From Rhizobium binae (lineage in GTDB: Bacteria > Pseudomonadota > Alphaproteobacteria > Rhizobiales > Rhizobiaceae), in NCBI RefSeq assembly GCF_017357225.1, contig NZ_CP071604.1, positions 2,669,001 through 2,733,000 of the forward strand: DNA of 64,000 bases. The letters run 5' to 3'. The notes under the pieces were generated by a model. The model saw only the letters and a list, made by a program, of their open reading frames with translations, was not told where the DNA came from and did not search any database. This document shows, one piece after another, positions 7,380 to 16,278 of this stretch; the first letter of the stretch is position 1, and every line of letters begins with the position of its first letter. The position numbers and the translations under genes are program-made.

Positions 7380-9905
7380 TCAGCTCTTCCGACTGACCTC
7401 GGCGGTGCGGCCGCGCAGCTGTCGCACCCGATGTTCCTCCTCGCCGGCAGCCCCGTCCGCGGAACTGGGCCTGACGTCGCGAGCTTCGTTCGCGATGGCG
7501 GCGGGCGCTTCGCGATGGATGGTAAGATCGCTCTGCGGCAGCGGAATCTCGATCCCCTCGTCCTTGAACCGCCGGAGGATCTCGATCCTGAGATTGTTGC
7601 GCACCGTCATGCCGTCACCCATGTCGGCGAGAAAGAAGCGCAACTCGAAATCCAGCGAATACGCGCCGAAGCGCAGGAATTCGACATGCGGCTCGGGATT
7701 GCGCATGACAAGCGGAATCTTCGCCGTCAGCTCCAGCAGGATATCCATCACCTTCTGCGGATCTGCATCGTAGCTGACCGAAACCGCGATTTCCGAGCGG
7801 CCGATCCTGTTGCGGTGCGTCCAGTTACCGACGAGTCCGTTGATCAGATCCGAATTCGGCACGATGATCGACTGTTTGCGGAAGGTCTCGATCTCGGTGG
7901 CGCGCACCGAGATGCGCTTGACGATGCCTTCGGCGGTGCCTGACACCACATGGTCGCCGACCTTAAACGGCCGCTCCACCAGCAGGATCAGACCGGAGAC
8001 GAAGTTGGAGACGATGTTCTGCAGGCCGAAACCGATACCGACCGAAAGCGCGGAAGCGACGAGCGCCAGACTCGACAGATCGATGCCGGCCGACGAAACG
8101 CCAATGATCGCCGCCATGCCGACGCCGAGATAGCCGATGCCCGTCTTGACCGAATTGCGCACGCCGAGATCGACATGGCTGCGCGCCATCACATTGCTGT
8201 CGAGCCAGCGCTGCAGCCAACGCGACAGCAGATAGACGCCGGCAAACAGCAGGATGCCGGTGCAGATGCCGAGCAGCGAGATGCTGATGCCGCCGAGCTT
8301 GACCTCGGTGAACAGCCGGTAGGCGATCAGTTGCAGGTCCTGCACATGGAAGCCCCAGAGCAGCAGGATCAGCGGCACGCCGACGACGAGCGCCACCGCA
8401 TAGATGGCAAGGCCGACGAGCAGGCCGACCTGGTCGATCGCCACCGGCCCGAGATTGAAGCGGCGCGTCAGGAAACGCGCGAAGAAGGTATCGCCGAAGC
8501 TCTCCTGCCGCGAGATCGCCTTGCCGGAGAGCAGGCCGACATACATCGTGGCAACCACTGCGCCGGTGATGATGAGTTGCGTCGCGACGAAGCGCGCCAG
8601 TCCGACATAGCCTGCGAGCGCAGTGACGATGAGACCGGCGCCGACGACTCGCAAAATGATTGCCATGCCGCGCGGCCAATGCCGGCCCGGCGCGTCCGGA
8701 TCGCCGCTTCTTGCCAGCATCGGCTTGCCGAAGGAGGCAGCGATCAGGATCACGCCGATGATGAGCGCGGCGATCAGGCTTCTGACCACGGTCAGCACCA
8801 GCGGCGAGCCCATCGCCTCGCTGACAGAGCCGAACAGATAGTCGAGCCCGTTGACGATCGCCATCGCCAGCAGGCAATAACCGATTGAGCGGGCGCCGAG
8901 ATTGGAAAGCTTCACCAGCCGCCAATGCGGTTCATGCGGTGCGAAGATGGCGTTGACGAACCGGCCGACGAAATAGACGAGCCCGATCGTGCCGAACAGC
9001 GCGCCGACGACGGGTGCGATATCGGGCCTGAGCACGTTGAAACTGTTGAGGAAGAAGAACGACGTGACCAGCAGCACCGCAAGCGCCAGGGTGCGGATCA
9101 ACGTCGACCAGAAGGCGATCGACAGCCGGCCGATATAGGACGGGTTCTCGACCGCCTCATCGCGGCGCAGATACGCGCCGAACAGCCGGTAGCTGCCGGA
9201 GAGCAGAATGAGCGCCGAGGCGAGCGACAGGAAGATTGCAGCAAACAACGGGAAGCGCTTGAACTTCCAGACGAAGGCGGCCCAGCTTGACAGGGCCTGC
9301 GAGAATTCGCTGACCTCGTGCACAAAAGCGCCGGCGGCATCGTCGAGCACCGAGACGGAGATTTCGGTGCGTCTGAAAAGCGTGTCGGCAAAAAGCCGCC
9401 GTCGCATCTCGATGATCTCGTTGACAAGCTTCGTTACCGCGATCGACAGGTTTTCAGCGTCGCCTGTCACCGCATTGATCTGCGCACGCTCGGCGGCAAG
9501 CGCATTGCGTTCCTGAGTGACGATCTCAGCCTCGGGCGGCTGTCCATCCTTCGGCGGATCGCCGATCTCGCCAAGGCGGTTCTTGATCTGATCGAAACGC
9601 GGCCTGAGATTGACCGAGATAGCGATGACGGCGCGGCTGAGTTCGTCGGCCTTGGTCGCAATCCCGACCAGCGCATCGTCATTGTCGGCGTTCTGCTTGA
9701 CGCTGTCCTGGAGTGAACCAAGCTGGACCTTCGCCTTTTCGATTTCCTTCGCCGCCTGATTGGATGGCGTATCGGCAAGCGGCGTCTCTGCTGCCACCTG
9801 TGTCTGCGGCTCCTGCGCCAAGGCTGCTGCACTCTCGAAATGCGCCCCGGCAAACGCCAACGTCATCAGAATAATTGTGCGAAGCAGGATCGTTCTCAGC
9901 CGCAA
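7380..9905 (-). CDS. Large MscS-family mechanosensitive channel with periplasmic N-domain
   Basis: 841 aa. A signal peptide (to about residue 30) is followed by a periplasmic helical region of about 180 residues, rich in KADELSRAV-like heptads and resembling DUF3772. Many membrane helices follow. The MscS core is near residues 590-780: pore helix GIGFGLQNIVSNFVSGLILLV, then the beta domain (ERPFKVGDHVV...VRATEIETFRKQSIIVPNSDLI). A C-terminal cytoplasmic tail ends in charged residues. It probably acts in hypo-osmotic release. Unusual length for MscS but normal for the multi-domain YjeP/YbdG-like class in Rhizobiales. Confidence 0.9.
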   Translation of the reverse strand: MRLRTILLRTIILMTLAFAGAHFESAAALAQEPQTQVAAETPLADTPSNQAAKEIEKAKVQLGSLQDSVKQNADNDDALVGIATKADELSRAVIAISVNLRPRFDQIKNRLGEIGDPPKDGQPPEAEIVTQERNALAAERAQINAVTGDAENLSIAVTKLVNEIIEMRRRLFADTLFRRTEISVSVLDDAAGAFVHEVSEFSQALSSWAAFVWKFKRFPLFAAIFLSLASALILLSGSYRLFGAYLRRDEAVENPSYIGRLSIAFWSTLIRTLALAVLLVTSFFFLNSFNVLRPDIAPVVGALFGTIGLVYFVGRFVNAIFAPHEPHWRLVKLSNLGARSIGYCLLAMAIVNGLDYLFGSVSEAMGSPLVLTVVRSLIAALIIGVILIAASFGKPMLARSGDPDAPGRHWPRGMAIILRVVGAGLIVTALAGYVGLARFVATQLIITGAVVATMYVGLLSGKAISRQESFGDTFFARFLTRRFNLGPVAIDQVGLLVGLAIYAVALVVGVPLILLLWGFHVQDLQLIAYRLFTEVKLGGISISLLGICTGILLFAGVYLLSRWLQRWLDSNVMARSHVDLGVRNSVKTGIGYLGVGMAAIIGVSSAGIDLSSLALVASALSVGIGFGLQNIVSNFVSGLILLVERPFKVGDHVVSGTAEGIVKRISVRATEIETFRKQSIIVPNSDLINGLVGNWTHRNRIGRSEIAVSVSYDADPQKVMDILLELTAKIPLVMRNPEPHVEFLRFGAYSLDFELRFFLADMGDGMTVRNNLRIEILRRFKDEGIEIPLPQSDLTIHREAPAAIANEARDVRPSSADGAAGEEEHRVRQLRGRTAEVSRKS

Positions 9906-10028
9906 TAGCGCCTCCGGGAAGGTTGTCGTCGGGATAGAATGTCAGCTTTTCATTGAAAACAAAGGCGACAGAAAGGCGGCAGATGCCTAAAGCGCCTGGC
10001 AGCGAAATCGTACCAATGCATGAAATAC

Positions 10029-10580
10029 TCAGAAACCGGCGTCGGGCCGGGAGAGATAACCAAGCTCCACCGCCGTCGACTCCCGGCCGATTATGGCATT
10101 GCGATGCGGAAAACGGCCGTAGGCGGCGATCACATCGTGGTGGCGGACCGCATAATCGAGGTATTCCTCGTCGCCGAGGGCCGTGAACAAGGCCACTGAA
10201 CGTTCCTGCTCTTCGAGACTTTCGGCATGTTCGAACGGCAGGTAGAAGAAGGTCCGGCACGCGGGCTCCACCGCCTGATCGGCGCCGGCTGCAAGAGCGA
10301 GCTTCGCTTCCCGAAGCGCGAGCAGGTCAGTGGCGAAGGCGAGTGGCGTGCCGCGATAGATGTTGCGGGGGAACTGATCGAGCACGATGACGGCAGCGAG
10401 CCGGCATATCGCATCGGCGCGCCATTCGTCACCGACACCTGCGGCAATCGCCAGATGGGTATCGCGGAAGGCCTCGCGGATCTCCACGTCGAGTTCCGGC
10501 GGCGGCTGGAACCACAGTTCCCGGCCGCATCGGACGAACCAGAAATCATAGACTTCACGCGGCGTGCGGATCGTCGTCAT
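10029..10580 (-). CDS. DUF924 family protein
   Basis: 183 aa. Family hallmarks are visible: VYDFWF, LWF, LAAVIVLDQFPRNIYRGTPLAFATD and FFYLPFEHAESLEEQERSV. DUF924 proteins are small helical proteins of unknown biochemical role, related in fold to TPR-like proteins. It lies alone between the channel gene and the histidine kinase, all on the minus strand but with spacers. Confidence 0.9.
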   Translation of the reverse strand: MTTIRTPREVYDFWFVRCGRELWFQPPPELDVEIREAFRDTHLAIAAGVGDEWRADAICRLAAVIVLDQFPRNIYRGTPLAFATDLLALREAKLALAAGADQAVEPACRTFFYLPFEHAESLEEQERSVALFTALGDEEYLDYAVRHHDVIAAYGRFPHRNAIIGRESTAVELGYLSRPDAGF

Positions 10581-10664
10581 CTCTGTCCTCCCCTTGCGTT
10601 AGGTATAATGATACGATGTCAGTAAGATATTGCGGAAAAACGATAATAACGTGCCGCGAGGTCC

Positions 10665-11729
10665 CTACTTCCCTTCGCCCAACGAAAACACCAGCGTCGC
10701 CCTCGTCCCATTATGAGCGGGATCATAGGCGAAATCGCATTTCAGGCTCGCGGCCATCCCCGCCAAAATACGCGTACCGAGCCCCGTTCCCCTTGCCGCG
10801 CTCTCAGGATCAAACCCCGCGCCGTCATCCTCGACGAGGACCTTCAACATCTCTTCGCTCTGTTCGACGCTGACGCGGATCTCGCCCGTCACACCGTCCG
10901 GATAGGCATATTTGAAGGCATTGGTGACGAGCTCGCTGACGATCAGCCCGAGCGTGATGACCTTGTCGGTTGCCAGGTTGACCGGTGCGGCAGTCAGCAT
11001 GATACGGTGCGGCCGCCTGTCGTCACGCATCGACGCTTCGAGTTCGGTCAGCAGGCTGTTCAGATATTCATCGAGTTGCACCGATCCGACCTGCCGGTTC
11101 GTGTAGAGCCGGCGGTGCACGCTGGCGATGGCATTGATGCGCATCTGCGTTTCGTGCAGCGCGTCGATCGCCACCTGGTCCTTGGTCATCGAGGATTGCA
11201 TGCGGATCAACGCGCCGACCAGCCCAAGGCTGTTGGCAATGCGGTGATTGACCTCGGCAAGCAGCATCTCGGCAAGATCGCGCTGCTGGCGGATCACCTC
11301 CTGCGCATGCGCCGTCTCGCGCCGAAAACGCGCCCGTTCCAACGCCTGTTCGAGGGCAGCGGCGAGCAGATCGAAATAATCGGCAGAAATCCCTTTCAGC
11401 ATATAGTCGTCGGCGCCCGCCTTCAGCGCCGCGACCGCGATGCTGGTGTCGTCGGAACCCGTCGCATAGACGACCGGCGGGTGATCCGCCATCGCCGTGA
11501 TACAGGGCAGAATGTCGAGGCCGGTCTCGTCGCCCAGAACGTGATCGAGGACGACGGCATCGATTCCGCCTTCGCCGAGCCTTGCAAGACCGGCAGCGCC
11601 ATTTTTAGCCCACTCGACCGAAAAGCCACGCCGGCCGAGGTTTTTCTGCATCAGCAGGGCCAGCCCCTCGTCGTCGTCGACATAGAGGATGTGGATCAGG
11701 CCGTCCGCATCGACGTTAGTATCGCTCAT
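10665..11729 (-). CDS. Response receiver / HWE-like sensor histidine kinase hybrid
   Basis: 354 aa from ATG 11729, preceded by GGGAG at good spacing; an upstream ATG at 11807 would add an unsupported tail. The N-terminal REC domain (ILYVDDDEGLAL, acceptor in VVLDHVLGDETG) is followed by a HisKA_2-type dimerisation helix with phospho-His in LLAEVNHRIANSLGLV, then HATPase motifs ELVTNAFKYAYP, DDGAGFD and GTGLGTRI. HisKA_2/HWE kinases of this type feed the general stress response or light responses in alphaproteobacteria. No cognate partner is adjacent. Confidence 0.88.
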   Translation of the reverse strand: MSDTNVDADGLIHILYVDDDEGLALLMQKNLGRRGFSVEWAKNGAAGLARLGEGGIDAVVLDHVLGDETGLDILPCITAMADHPPVVYATGSDDTSIAVAALKAGADDYMLKGISADYFDLLAAALEQALERARFRRETAHAQEVIRQQRDLAEMLLAEVNHRIANSLGLVGALIRMQSSMTKDQVAIDALHETQMRINAIASVHRRLYTNRQVGSVQLDEYLNSLLTELEASMRDDRRPHRIMLTAAPVNLATDKVITLGLIVSELVTNAFKYAYPDGVTGEIRVSVEQSEEMLKVLVEDDGAGFDPESAARGTGLGTRILAGMAASLKCDFAYDPAHNGTRATLVFSLGEGK

Positions 11730-11881
11730 TCCGTCTCCCGGCGTTCTCTCTGAGCGACGACCGCTCGCAGGCGTCCGAGTCGTCCGCATGGCAATGTGGT
11801 ATTGCATTGACTGCCCGAGGTAAACTGCGCTTCTTCCGCGCGCTCACTGCCGGCGCCGCCCGATTGGTTTGGCGGGCGAGG

Positions 11882-13327
11882 CTAATTTTGGCGGAATTTC
11901 CGGTGGCCGGAAACTTCGGCGCCCGCCGCCGCCGGCAGTTGCAGGAAGCGCAGCGACGAGGCGACGCCGATTGCGCCGACCACGACGAAAGCCCAGCGGA
12001 AATCGGCAAGAACGGGATTGCCAGCACCCCTCAGGGCCGAGGAAATATTGAGAACGGCCGCCGCCACCGCGACGCCGAGCAGCATCGACACTTGCTGAAG
12101 CATGCTCGACAGCGTCGAGGCCGAGCTTCGCTGCGCCGGGCCGATATCGGCAAAAGCGAGCGTATTGAGCGCCGTGAACTCCATCGACCGCGACAAGCCA
12201 GCGGCAAAAAGCAGCGCATGGATGAAAAACCGCGGCGTGTCAGGTGAAAGGAAGCCGCAGGCGAGGATCGAAAACGCCGCGATCAATCCGTTCAGCACGA
12301 GCACCGTGCGGAAGCCGAAAAGGCGCAGGAGCGGCGTCGTTACCGTCTTCATGCCGAGATTGCCGAGGAAATAGACGAGCAGATAGGTGCCGGCGGCGAT
12401 CGAACTCAGCCCGAAGCCGAGCTGGAACAGGAGGGGCAGCAGGAACGGCGTCGCATTGATTGCCGTCCGGCAGGCCGTGCCCGCCGATAGCGTCGACATC
12501 GAGAAACTCTGGACGCGGAAGGCCGAGAGATCGAGCAGCGGATTGTCGACTGCAAGGAAATGCCGCGTCGCCAGGAACGACAGCACGATCCCCGCCGCCA
12601 GCATCGCCATAACCGGCAAGAGCCCGCCGTCCCATTTGACCGAGAATTCCAGGGCGGCAAGCAGGAAGGTCAGCCCTGCCGCACTCAGGATGAAACCGAG
12701 GATATCCAGCCGGCCGGGATCGGACTCGCGCTGCTCGGGCACAAAGCGCAGCACCAGCCCCATACCAATGACGCCGATGGGGATGTTGATCAGGAAGTTC
12801 CAGTGCCAGCTGGCATAGGTGGTGATGAAGCTGCCGAGCACTGGGCCGATGACGGGCGCCGTCAACGCCGGCCATGTGATCAGCGCGATCGCCTGGACGA
12901 GTTCGGACTTGCGGGCGCTCTTCAGCACGATGATGCGCCCGACAGGTGTCATTAGCGCGCTGCCCGCCCCCTGGACGGCGCGCCAGAGCACGAATTCCGT
13001 GAGGCTGCCGGAGAACGCGCAAAACAACGACGCAGCCGTGAAGACGCCGATCGACGTCAGGAAGACCCGCCGCGCGCCGAACCGGTCGCCGAGCCAGCCC
13101 GACAGCGGAATGAAGGCGGCCATCGTTAGCATGTAGACGGTGATGCCAATGCTCATCGACACCGGCTGAACGCCGAAACTCGCCGCCATCTGCGGGAGCG
13201 AAGTGGCGACGATCGTGCCGTCGAGGATCTGCATGAAGAAGGAAACGGCGACGACCAGCGCCACGATCTTCGCCTGGCGGCCGCCTGCCGCCTCCTGCCG
13301 GTTCTCGCTCGTCTCTGCCGTGGTCAT
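11882..13327 (-). CDS. MFS multidrug exporter, DHA2 (EmrB/QacA-like) family
   Basis: 481 aa with about 14 predicted helices. Motif A-type loop (LSGWLGDRFGARRVF) after TM2 and the motif C region (GPVLGSFITTYASWHWNFLINIPIG) are typical of 14-TM drug:H+ antiporters. The first membrane helix holds FFMQILDGTIVATSLPQMA. Probably an inner-membrane exporter; no membrane-fusion partner is adjacent, so the substrate is unknown. An orphan minus-strand terminator lies upstream at 13515-13540. Confidence 0.92.
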   Translation of the reverse strand: MTTAETSENRQEAAGGRQAKIVALVVAVSFFMQILDGTIVATSLPQMAASFGVQPVSMSIGITVYMLTMAAFIPLSGWLGDRFGARRVFLTSIGVFTAASLFCAFSGSLTEFVLWRAVQGAGSALMTPVGRIIVLKSARKSELVQAIALITWPALTAPVIGPVLGSFITTYASWHWNFLINIPIGVIGMGLVLRFVPEQRESDPGRLDILGFILSAAGLTFLLAALEFSVKWDGGLLPVMAMLAAGIVLSFLATRHFLAVDNPLLDLSAFRVQSFSMSTLSAGTACRTAINATPFLLPLLFQLGFGLSSIAAGTYLLVYFLGNLGMKTVTTPLLRLFGFRTVLVLNGLIAAFSILACGFLSPDTPRFFIHALLFAAGLSRSMEFTALNTLAFADIGPAQRSSASTLSSMLQQVSMLLGVAVAAAVLNISSALRGAGNPVLADFRWAFVVVGAIGVASSLRFLQLPAAAGAEVSGHRKFRQN

Positions 13328-13514
13328 CGATCTGCCAATGAAAGTCTGGATGCCGCGGCAGGAAAACGGGGAGGAAGCCGATTGGAGATCTGCCGCGCGG
13401 GAGAACGCGGAAACAGGCCGCGCACCGGGTCCATACGCCGGTTGCGCACCGCCGGAAAGGCTAAATCTCGCACTGCGCCGGAATATTCCCGACGCCGCCG
13501 GCCGCGCGATTCAA

Positions 13515-13540
13515 GAAAAAGGCCCCGCCGGAGCGAGGCC
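13515..13540 (-). terminator. Rho-independent terminator with no upstream gene on its strand
   Basis: Read on the minus strand, GGCCTCGC pairs with GCGGGGCC (8 bp, one G-U) around TCCG, followed by TTTTTCTTG. This is a textbook intrinsic terminator. The nearest minus-strand protein gene (MFS) lies downstream of it, and no minus-strand coding sequence lies upstream between here and 13865. It may therefore end a small RNA. Confidence 0.6.
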
Positions 13541-13700
13541 AAGTTTGAACCGCTCCCGGGAAAACAGAAGCGGCGTCGAGGTGCTTATCCTGGGAACCGT
13601 TCCACAGCGAGGCCAGACTTCGCCGTATCGGTACGCTTGCGGACGAATTTTCCGAGAAGCGATGAGATTGATCCGCGAAGTCCTCGCCCGCTTGGCGAGT
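13541..13700 (-). ncRNA. Putative small RNA transcribed toward the terminator
   Basis: Inferred only from the orphan intrinsic terminator at 13515-13540. The interval has no convincing reading frame. A GGAACGGTTCC inverted element (13596-13606 region) could form a stem. The 5' end is not defined by a clear promoter. Not a tRNA: no acceptor-stem pairing was found around the GGTTCAA word. Confidence 0.25.
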
Positions 13701-13729
13701 TACCTGTGCAGTGCAACACCGATTGGCGC

Positions 13730-13776
13730 TTGCAATGTTTATATAAACTGCTATCACTAAACATATTGCTAAACAT
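13730..13776 (+). promoter_or_regulatory. Promoter with three TAAACAT half-sites for the polyol/DHA operon
   Basis: A TTGCAA (13730-13735) and TATCAC (13752-13757) pair with 16-bp spacing could be the -35/-10. Around it lie ATGTTTA (13735-13741), its reverse complement TAAACAT at 13758-13764, and a second TAAACAT at 13770-13776; the longer word CTAAACAT repeats with 12-bp periodicity. This pattern suggests a repressor or activator operator. A GGTGAGGAG site with a two-codon ATG-TGA leader follows at 13781-13799. Confidence 0.45.
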
Positions 13777-13864
13777 GATCGGTGAGGAGTTCATGTGAGC
13801 ATTCTCTAAAATGGGTGAACATGCGACGCCGGCGGGGAGCCGGCACTGGTTCTGGGAGGAACTT

Positions 13865-15190
13865 ATGCAGAAAACATCGAAAGCCCTTTTGGGGCTGGCC
13901 GCGGCATTCGTCATGTCGTCGGCACTGCCCAATCTCGCCAAAGCCGATGAACTGACGCTGTGCTGGGCCGCCTGGGACCCCGCCAATGCGCTGGTCGAGC
14001 TGTCAAAGGACTTCACCGCCAAGACCGGCACGCAGATGAAGTTCGAATTCGTTCCCTGGACGAGTTATGCCGACCGCTTCCTCAACGAGCTGAATTCCCA
14101 TGGCAAGCTCTGCGACCTCATTATTGGCGACAGCCAGTGGATCGGCGGCTCGGCCGAGAACGGCCACTACGTCAAGCTCAACGACTTCTTCGACAAGGAA
14201 GGCATCAAGATGGATGACTTCGTGCCGGCGACGGTCGTCGGCTACTCGGAATGGCCGAAGAACACGCCGAACTACTGGGCGCTGCCGGCCATGGGCGATG
14301 TCGTCGGCTGGACCTATCGCAAGGACTGGTTCGAGAAGCCGGAACTGCAGAAGGAATTCAAATCCAAATACGGCCACGATCTGGCAGCCCCGAAGACCTA
14401 TGACGAGCTGAAGCAGATCGCCGAGTTCTTCCAGAAGCGCCAGATCGACGGCAAGACCGTCTATGGCGCCTCGATCTACACCGAGCGCGGCTCCGAAGGC
14501 ATCACCATGGGCGTGACCAACGTCCTCTACGACTGGGGCTTCCAGTACGACAATCCGAAGAAGCCTTACGACATGGAAGGCTTCGTCAACTCGGCCGACG
14601 CGGTCAAGGGCCTCGAATTCTACAAGTCGCTCTATGATTGCTGCACCCCGCCCGGCAGCTCCAACGTCTACATGGTCGAATCCGCCGACGCCTTCAAATC
14701 CGGCCAGGTCGCCATGCAGATGAACTTCGCCTTCACCTGGCCCGGTCTCTACAAGGACGAGAAGGTCGGCGGCGACAGGATCGGCTTCTTCCCCAATCCG
14801 GCTGAAAAGGCGCATTTCGCCCAGCTCGGCGGCCAGGGCATCTCGGTGGTCTCCTATTCCGACAAGCGCGATGCCGCCCTGCAATATATCAAATGGTTCG
14901 CACAGCCCGAGGTGCAGGCCAAGTGGTGGGAACTTGGCGGGTTCTCCTGCCTGAATTCGGTCGTCAACGCGCCTGATTTCGCCAAGAGCCAGCCCTATGC
15001 CCAGGCCTTCCTGGACTCGATGGCGATCGTCAAGGACTTCTGGGCCGAGCCGAGCTATGCTTCGCTGCTGCAGGCCATGCAGAAGCGCGTCCATAACTAC
15101 GTGGTCGCCGGCAACGGCACCGCCAAGGAAGCGCTCGACGGCCTGGTGAAGGACTGGAGTGACGTCTTCAAGGACGACGGCAAAATCTAG
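13865..15190 (+). CDS. ABC transporter substrate-binding protein (carbohydrate/polyol)
   Basis: 441 aa from ATG 13865, chosen because GGGAGGA precedes it at 6 nt; the upstream ATG at 13811 lacks one. A signal peptide ends near ANLAKA-DELTL. Mature sequence (LTLCWAAWDPANALVELSKDFTAKTGTQMKFEFVPW) is of the family-1 extracellular solute-binding type (MalE/UgpB-like). It is periplasmic and delivers a sugar or polyol to the permeases that follow. Linkage with dihydroxyacetone kinases suggests a C3-C5 polyol or a precursor of dihydroxyacetone (inference). Confidence 0.92.
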   Translation: MQKTSKALLGLAAAFVMSSALPNLAKADELTLCWAAWDPANALVELSKDFTAKTGTQMKFEFVPWTSYADRFLNELNSHGKLCDLIIGDSQWIGGSAENGHYVKLNDFFDKEGIKMDDFVPATVVGYSEWPKNTPNYWALPAMGDVVGWTYRKDWFEKPELQKEFKSKYGHDLAAPKTYDELKQIAEFFQKRQIDGKTVYGASIYTERGSEGITMGVTNVLYDWGFQYDNPKKPYDMEGFVNSADAVKGLEFYKSLYDCCTPPGSSNVYMVESADAFKSGQVAMQMNFAFTWPGLYKDEKVGGDRIGFFPNPAEKAHFAQLGGQGISVVSYSDKRDAALQYIKWFAQPEVQAKWWELGGFSCLNSVVNAPDFAKSQPYAQAFLDSMAIVKDFWAEPSYASLLQAMQKRVHNYVVAGNGTAKEALDGLVKDWSDVFKDDGKI

Positions 15191-15224
15191 TGCCGGACGA
15201 CGGGACAGGCGGCATCCCTCTGCG

Positions 15225-15275
15225 CGCCATCCTCGCCAGGATGGCGGCCCGGATCGGCAAACGAGCCGGGCCGCC
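15225..15275 (+). promoter_or_regulatory. Two mutually exclusive hairpins between binding protein and permease genes
   Basis: CGCCATCCT (15225-15233) pairs perfectly with 15238-15246 around a CGCC loop. GGCGGCCCGG (15243-15252) pairs perfectly with 15266-15275. The stems share 15243-15246, so they compete. Stable stems after a binding-protein gene commonly protect its mRNA and lower downstream expression; attenuation is also possible. Confidence 0.5.
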
Positions 15276-15309
15276 GGATCTCTCATATCCTAAAAGACCG
15301 GGTGAAGAC

Positions 15310-16278
15310 TTGACCATTTCCCATTCTTCCATCATGGAGAAGGCAGCCGACGCGACAGCAAAGGCAACGCCGCTCTCGGTCGCCCGGCGTGTCCGCGGCC
15401 TCTCGGACAGGGCGATCGCCTGGCTGTTCATTGCGCCAGCCATCAGCCTGCTCTTGGCGATCAACATCTTCCCGCTGCTATGGGCGATCTATCTCTCCTT
15501 CACCAATTATCGCGCCAATCGGCCGAATGCGCCGGTACAGGGCGTCGGCCTTGGGAATTACGAGCGCGTCCTCAACGATCCCGATATCTGGCAGGCGATG
15601 CAGACCACCGCACATTTCGTCTTCTGGACGATCCTGCTGCAGACGGTGATCGGCTTCACGCTCGCCTACCTGATCGACCGCAAGTTTCGCGGCCATGCCT
15701 TCTGGACGACGATCATCCTGATCCCGATGATGCTGTCGCCCGCCGTGGTCGGCAATTTCTGGCGCTTTCTCTACGAGCCGCAGATCGGGCTCTTCGCCTA
15801 TGCCGTGTCGCTGGTGTCAGGCATTCCGACTTCCGATATCCAGATGCTCGGCAACGTCTCTCTGGCGCCCTGGGCGATCGTCATCGTCGATACCTGGATG
15901 TGGACACCCTATGTGATGCTGATCTGCCTCGCCGGCCTGCGCTCGATCCCCGACTATATCTACGAGGCGGCCGAGGTCGACCGTGCCTCGCCATGGCGCC
16001 AATTCTGGTCGATCACCGTGCCGATGGCCCTGCCCTTCATCATGCTCGCCGTGCTCTTCCGCGGCATCGAGAATTTCAAGATGTTCGACATGGTGACGCT
16101 ACTCACCGGCGGCGGGCCGGGTTCGGTCACCGAAGTCGCCTCGATCACCCTTAAACGCGCCGCCTTCGAAAGCTGGGCGACCGGCCGGGCCTCGGCCTTC
16201 GCCATCATCCTCTTCGTCGCGGTGTTCGGCCTCGCCAACATCTACGTCAAGGCATTGAACAAGGTGAAGCAACGATGA
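15310..16278 (+). CDS. ABC transporter permease, MalF type
   Basis: 322 aa from TTG 15310 (GGGTGAAG just upstream) or 314 aa from ATG 15334, which lacks a ribosome site. Six membrane helices begin with WLFIAPAISLLLAINIFPLL. The cytoplasmic EAA loop is YEAAEVDRASPWRQFWSITVPMALPFI. It forms the inner-membrane channel with the next permease. Its end overlaps the next gene by ATGA. Confidence 0.92.
   Translation: MTISHSSIMEKAADATAKATPLSVARRVRGLSDRAIAWLFIAPAISLLLAINIFPLLWAIYLSFTNYRANRPNAPVQGVGLGNYERVLNDPDIWQAMQTTAHFVFWTILLQTVIGFTLAYLIDRKFRGHAFWTTIILIPMMLSPAVVGNFWRFLYEPQIGLFAYAVSLVSGIPTSDIQMLGNVSLAPWAIVIVDTWMWTPYVMLICLAGLRSIPDYIYEAAEVDRASPWRQFWSITVPMALPFIMLAVLFRGIENFKMFDMVTLLTGGGPGSVTEVASITLKRAAFESWATGRASAFAIILFVAVFGLANIYVKALNKVKQR

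Noticed and set aside
7950..8888. Plus-strand frame opposite the mechanosensitive channel
   Set aside because: Low-complexity acidic/Arg-rich antisense product; the channel motifs are clear on the minus strand.
13541..13600. Possible tRNA around a GGTTCAA word
   Set aside because: No 7-bp acceptor stem or anticodon arm can be folded around it.
14003..15286. Long open frame opposite the substrate-binding gene
   Set aside because: GC-rich antisense shadow; product is His/Arg/Asp-rich without domains, whereas the plus strand has a signal peptide and family motifs.
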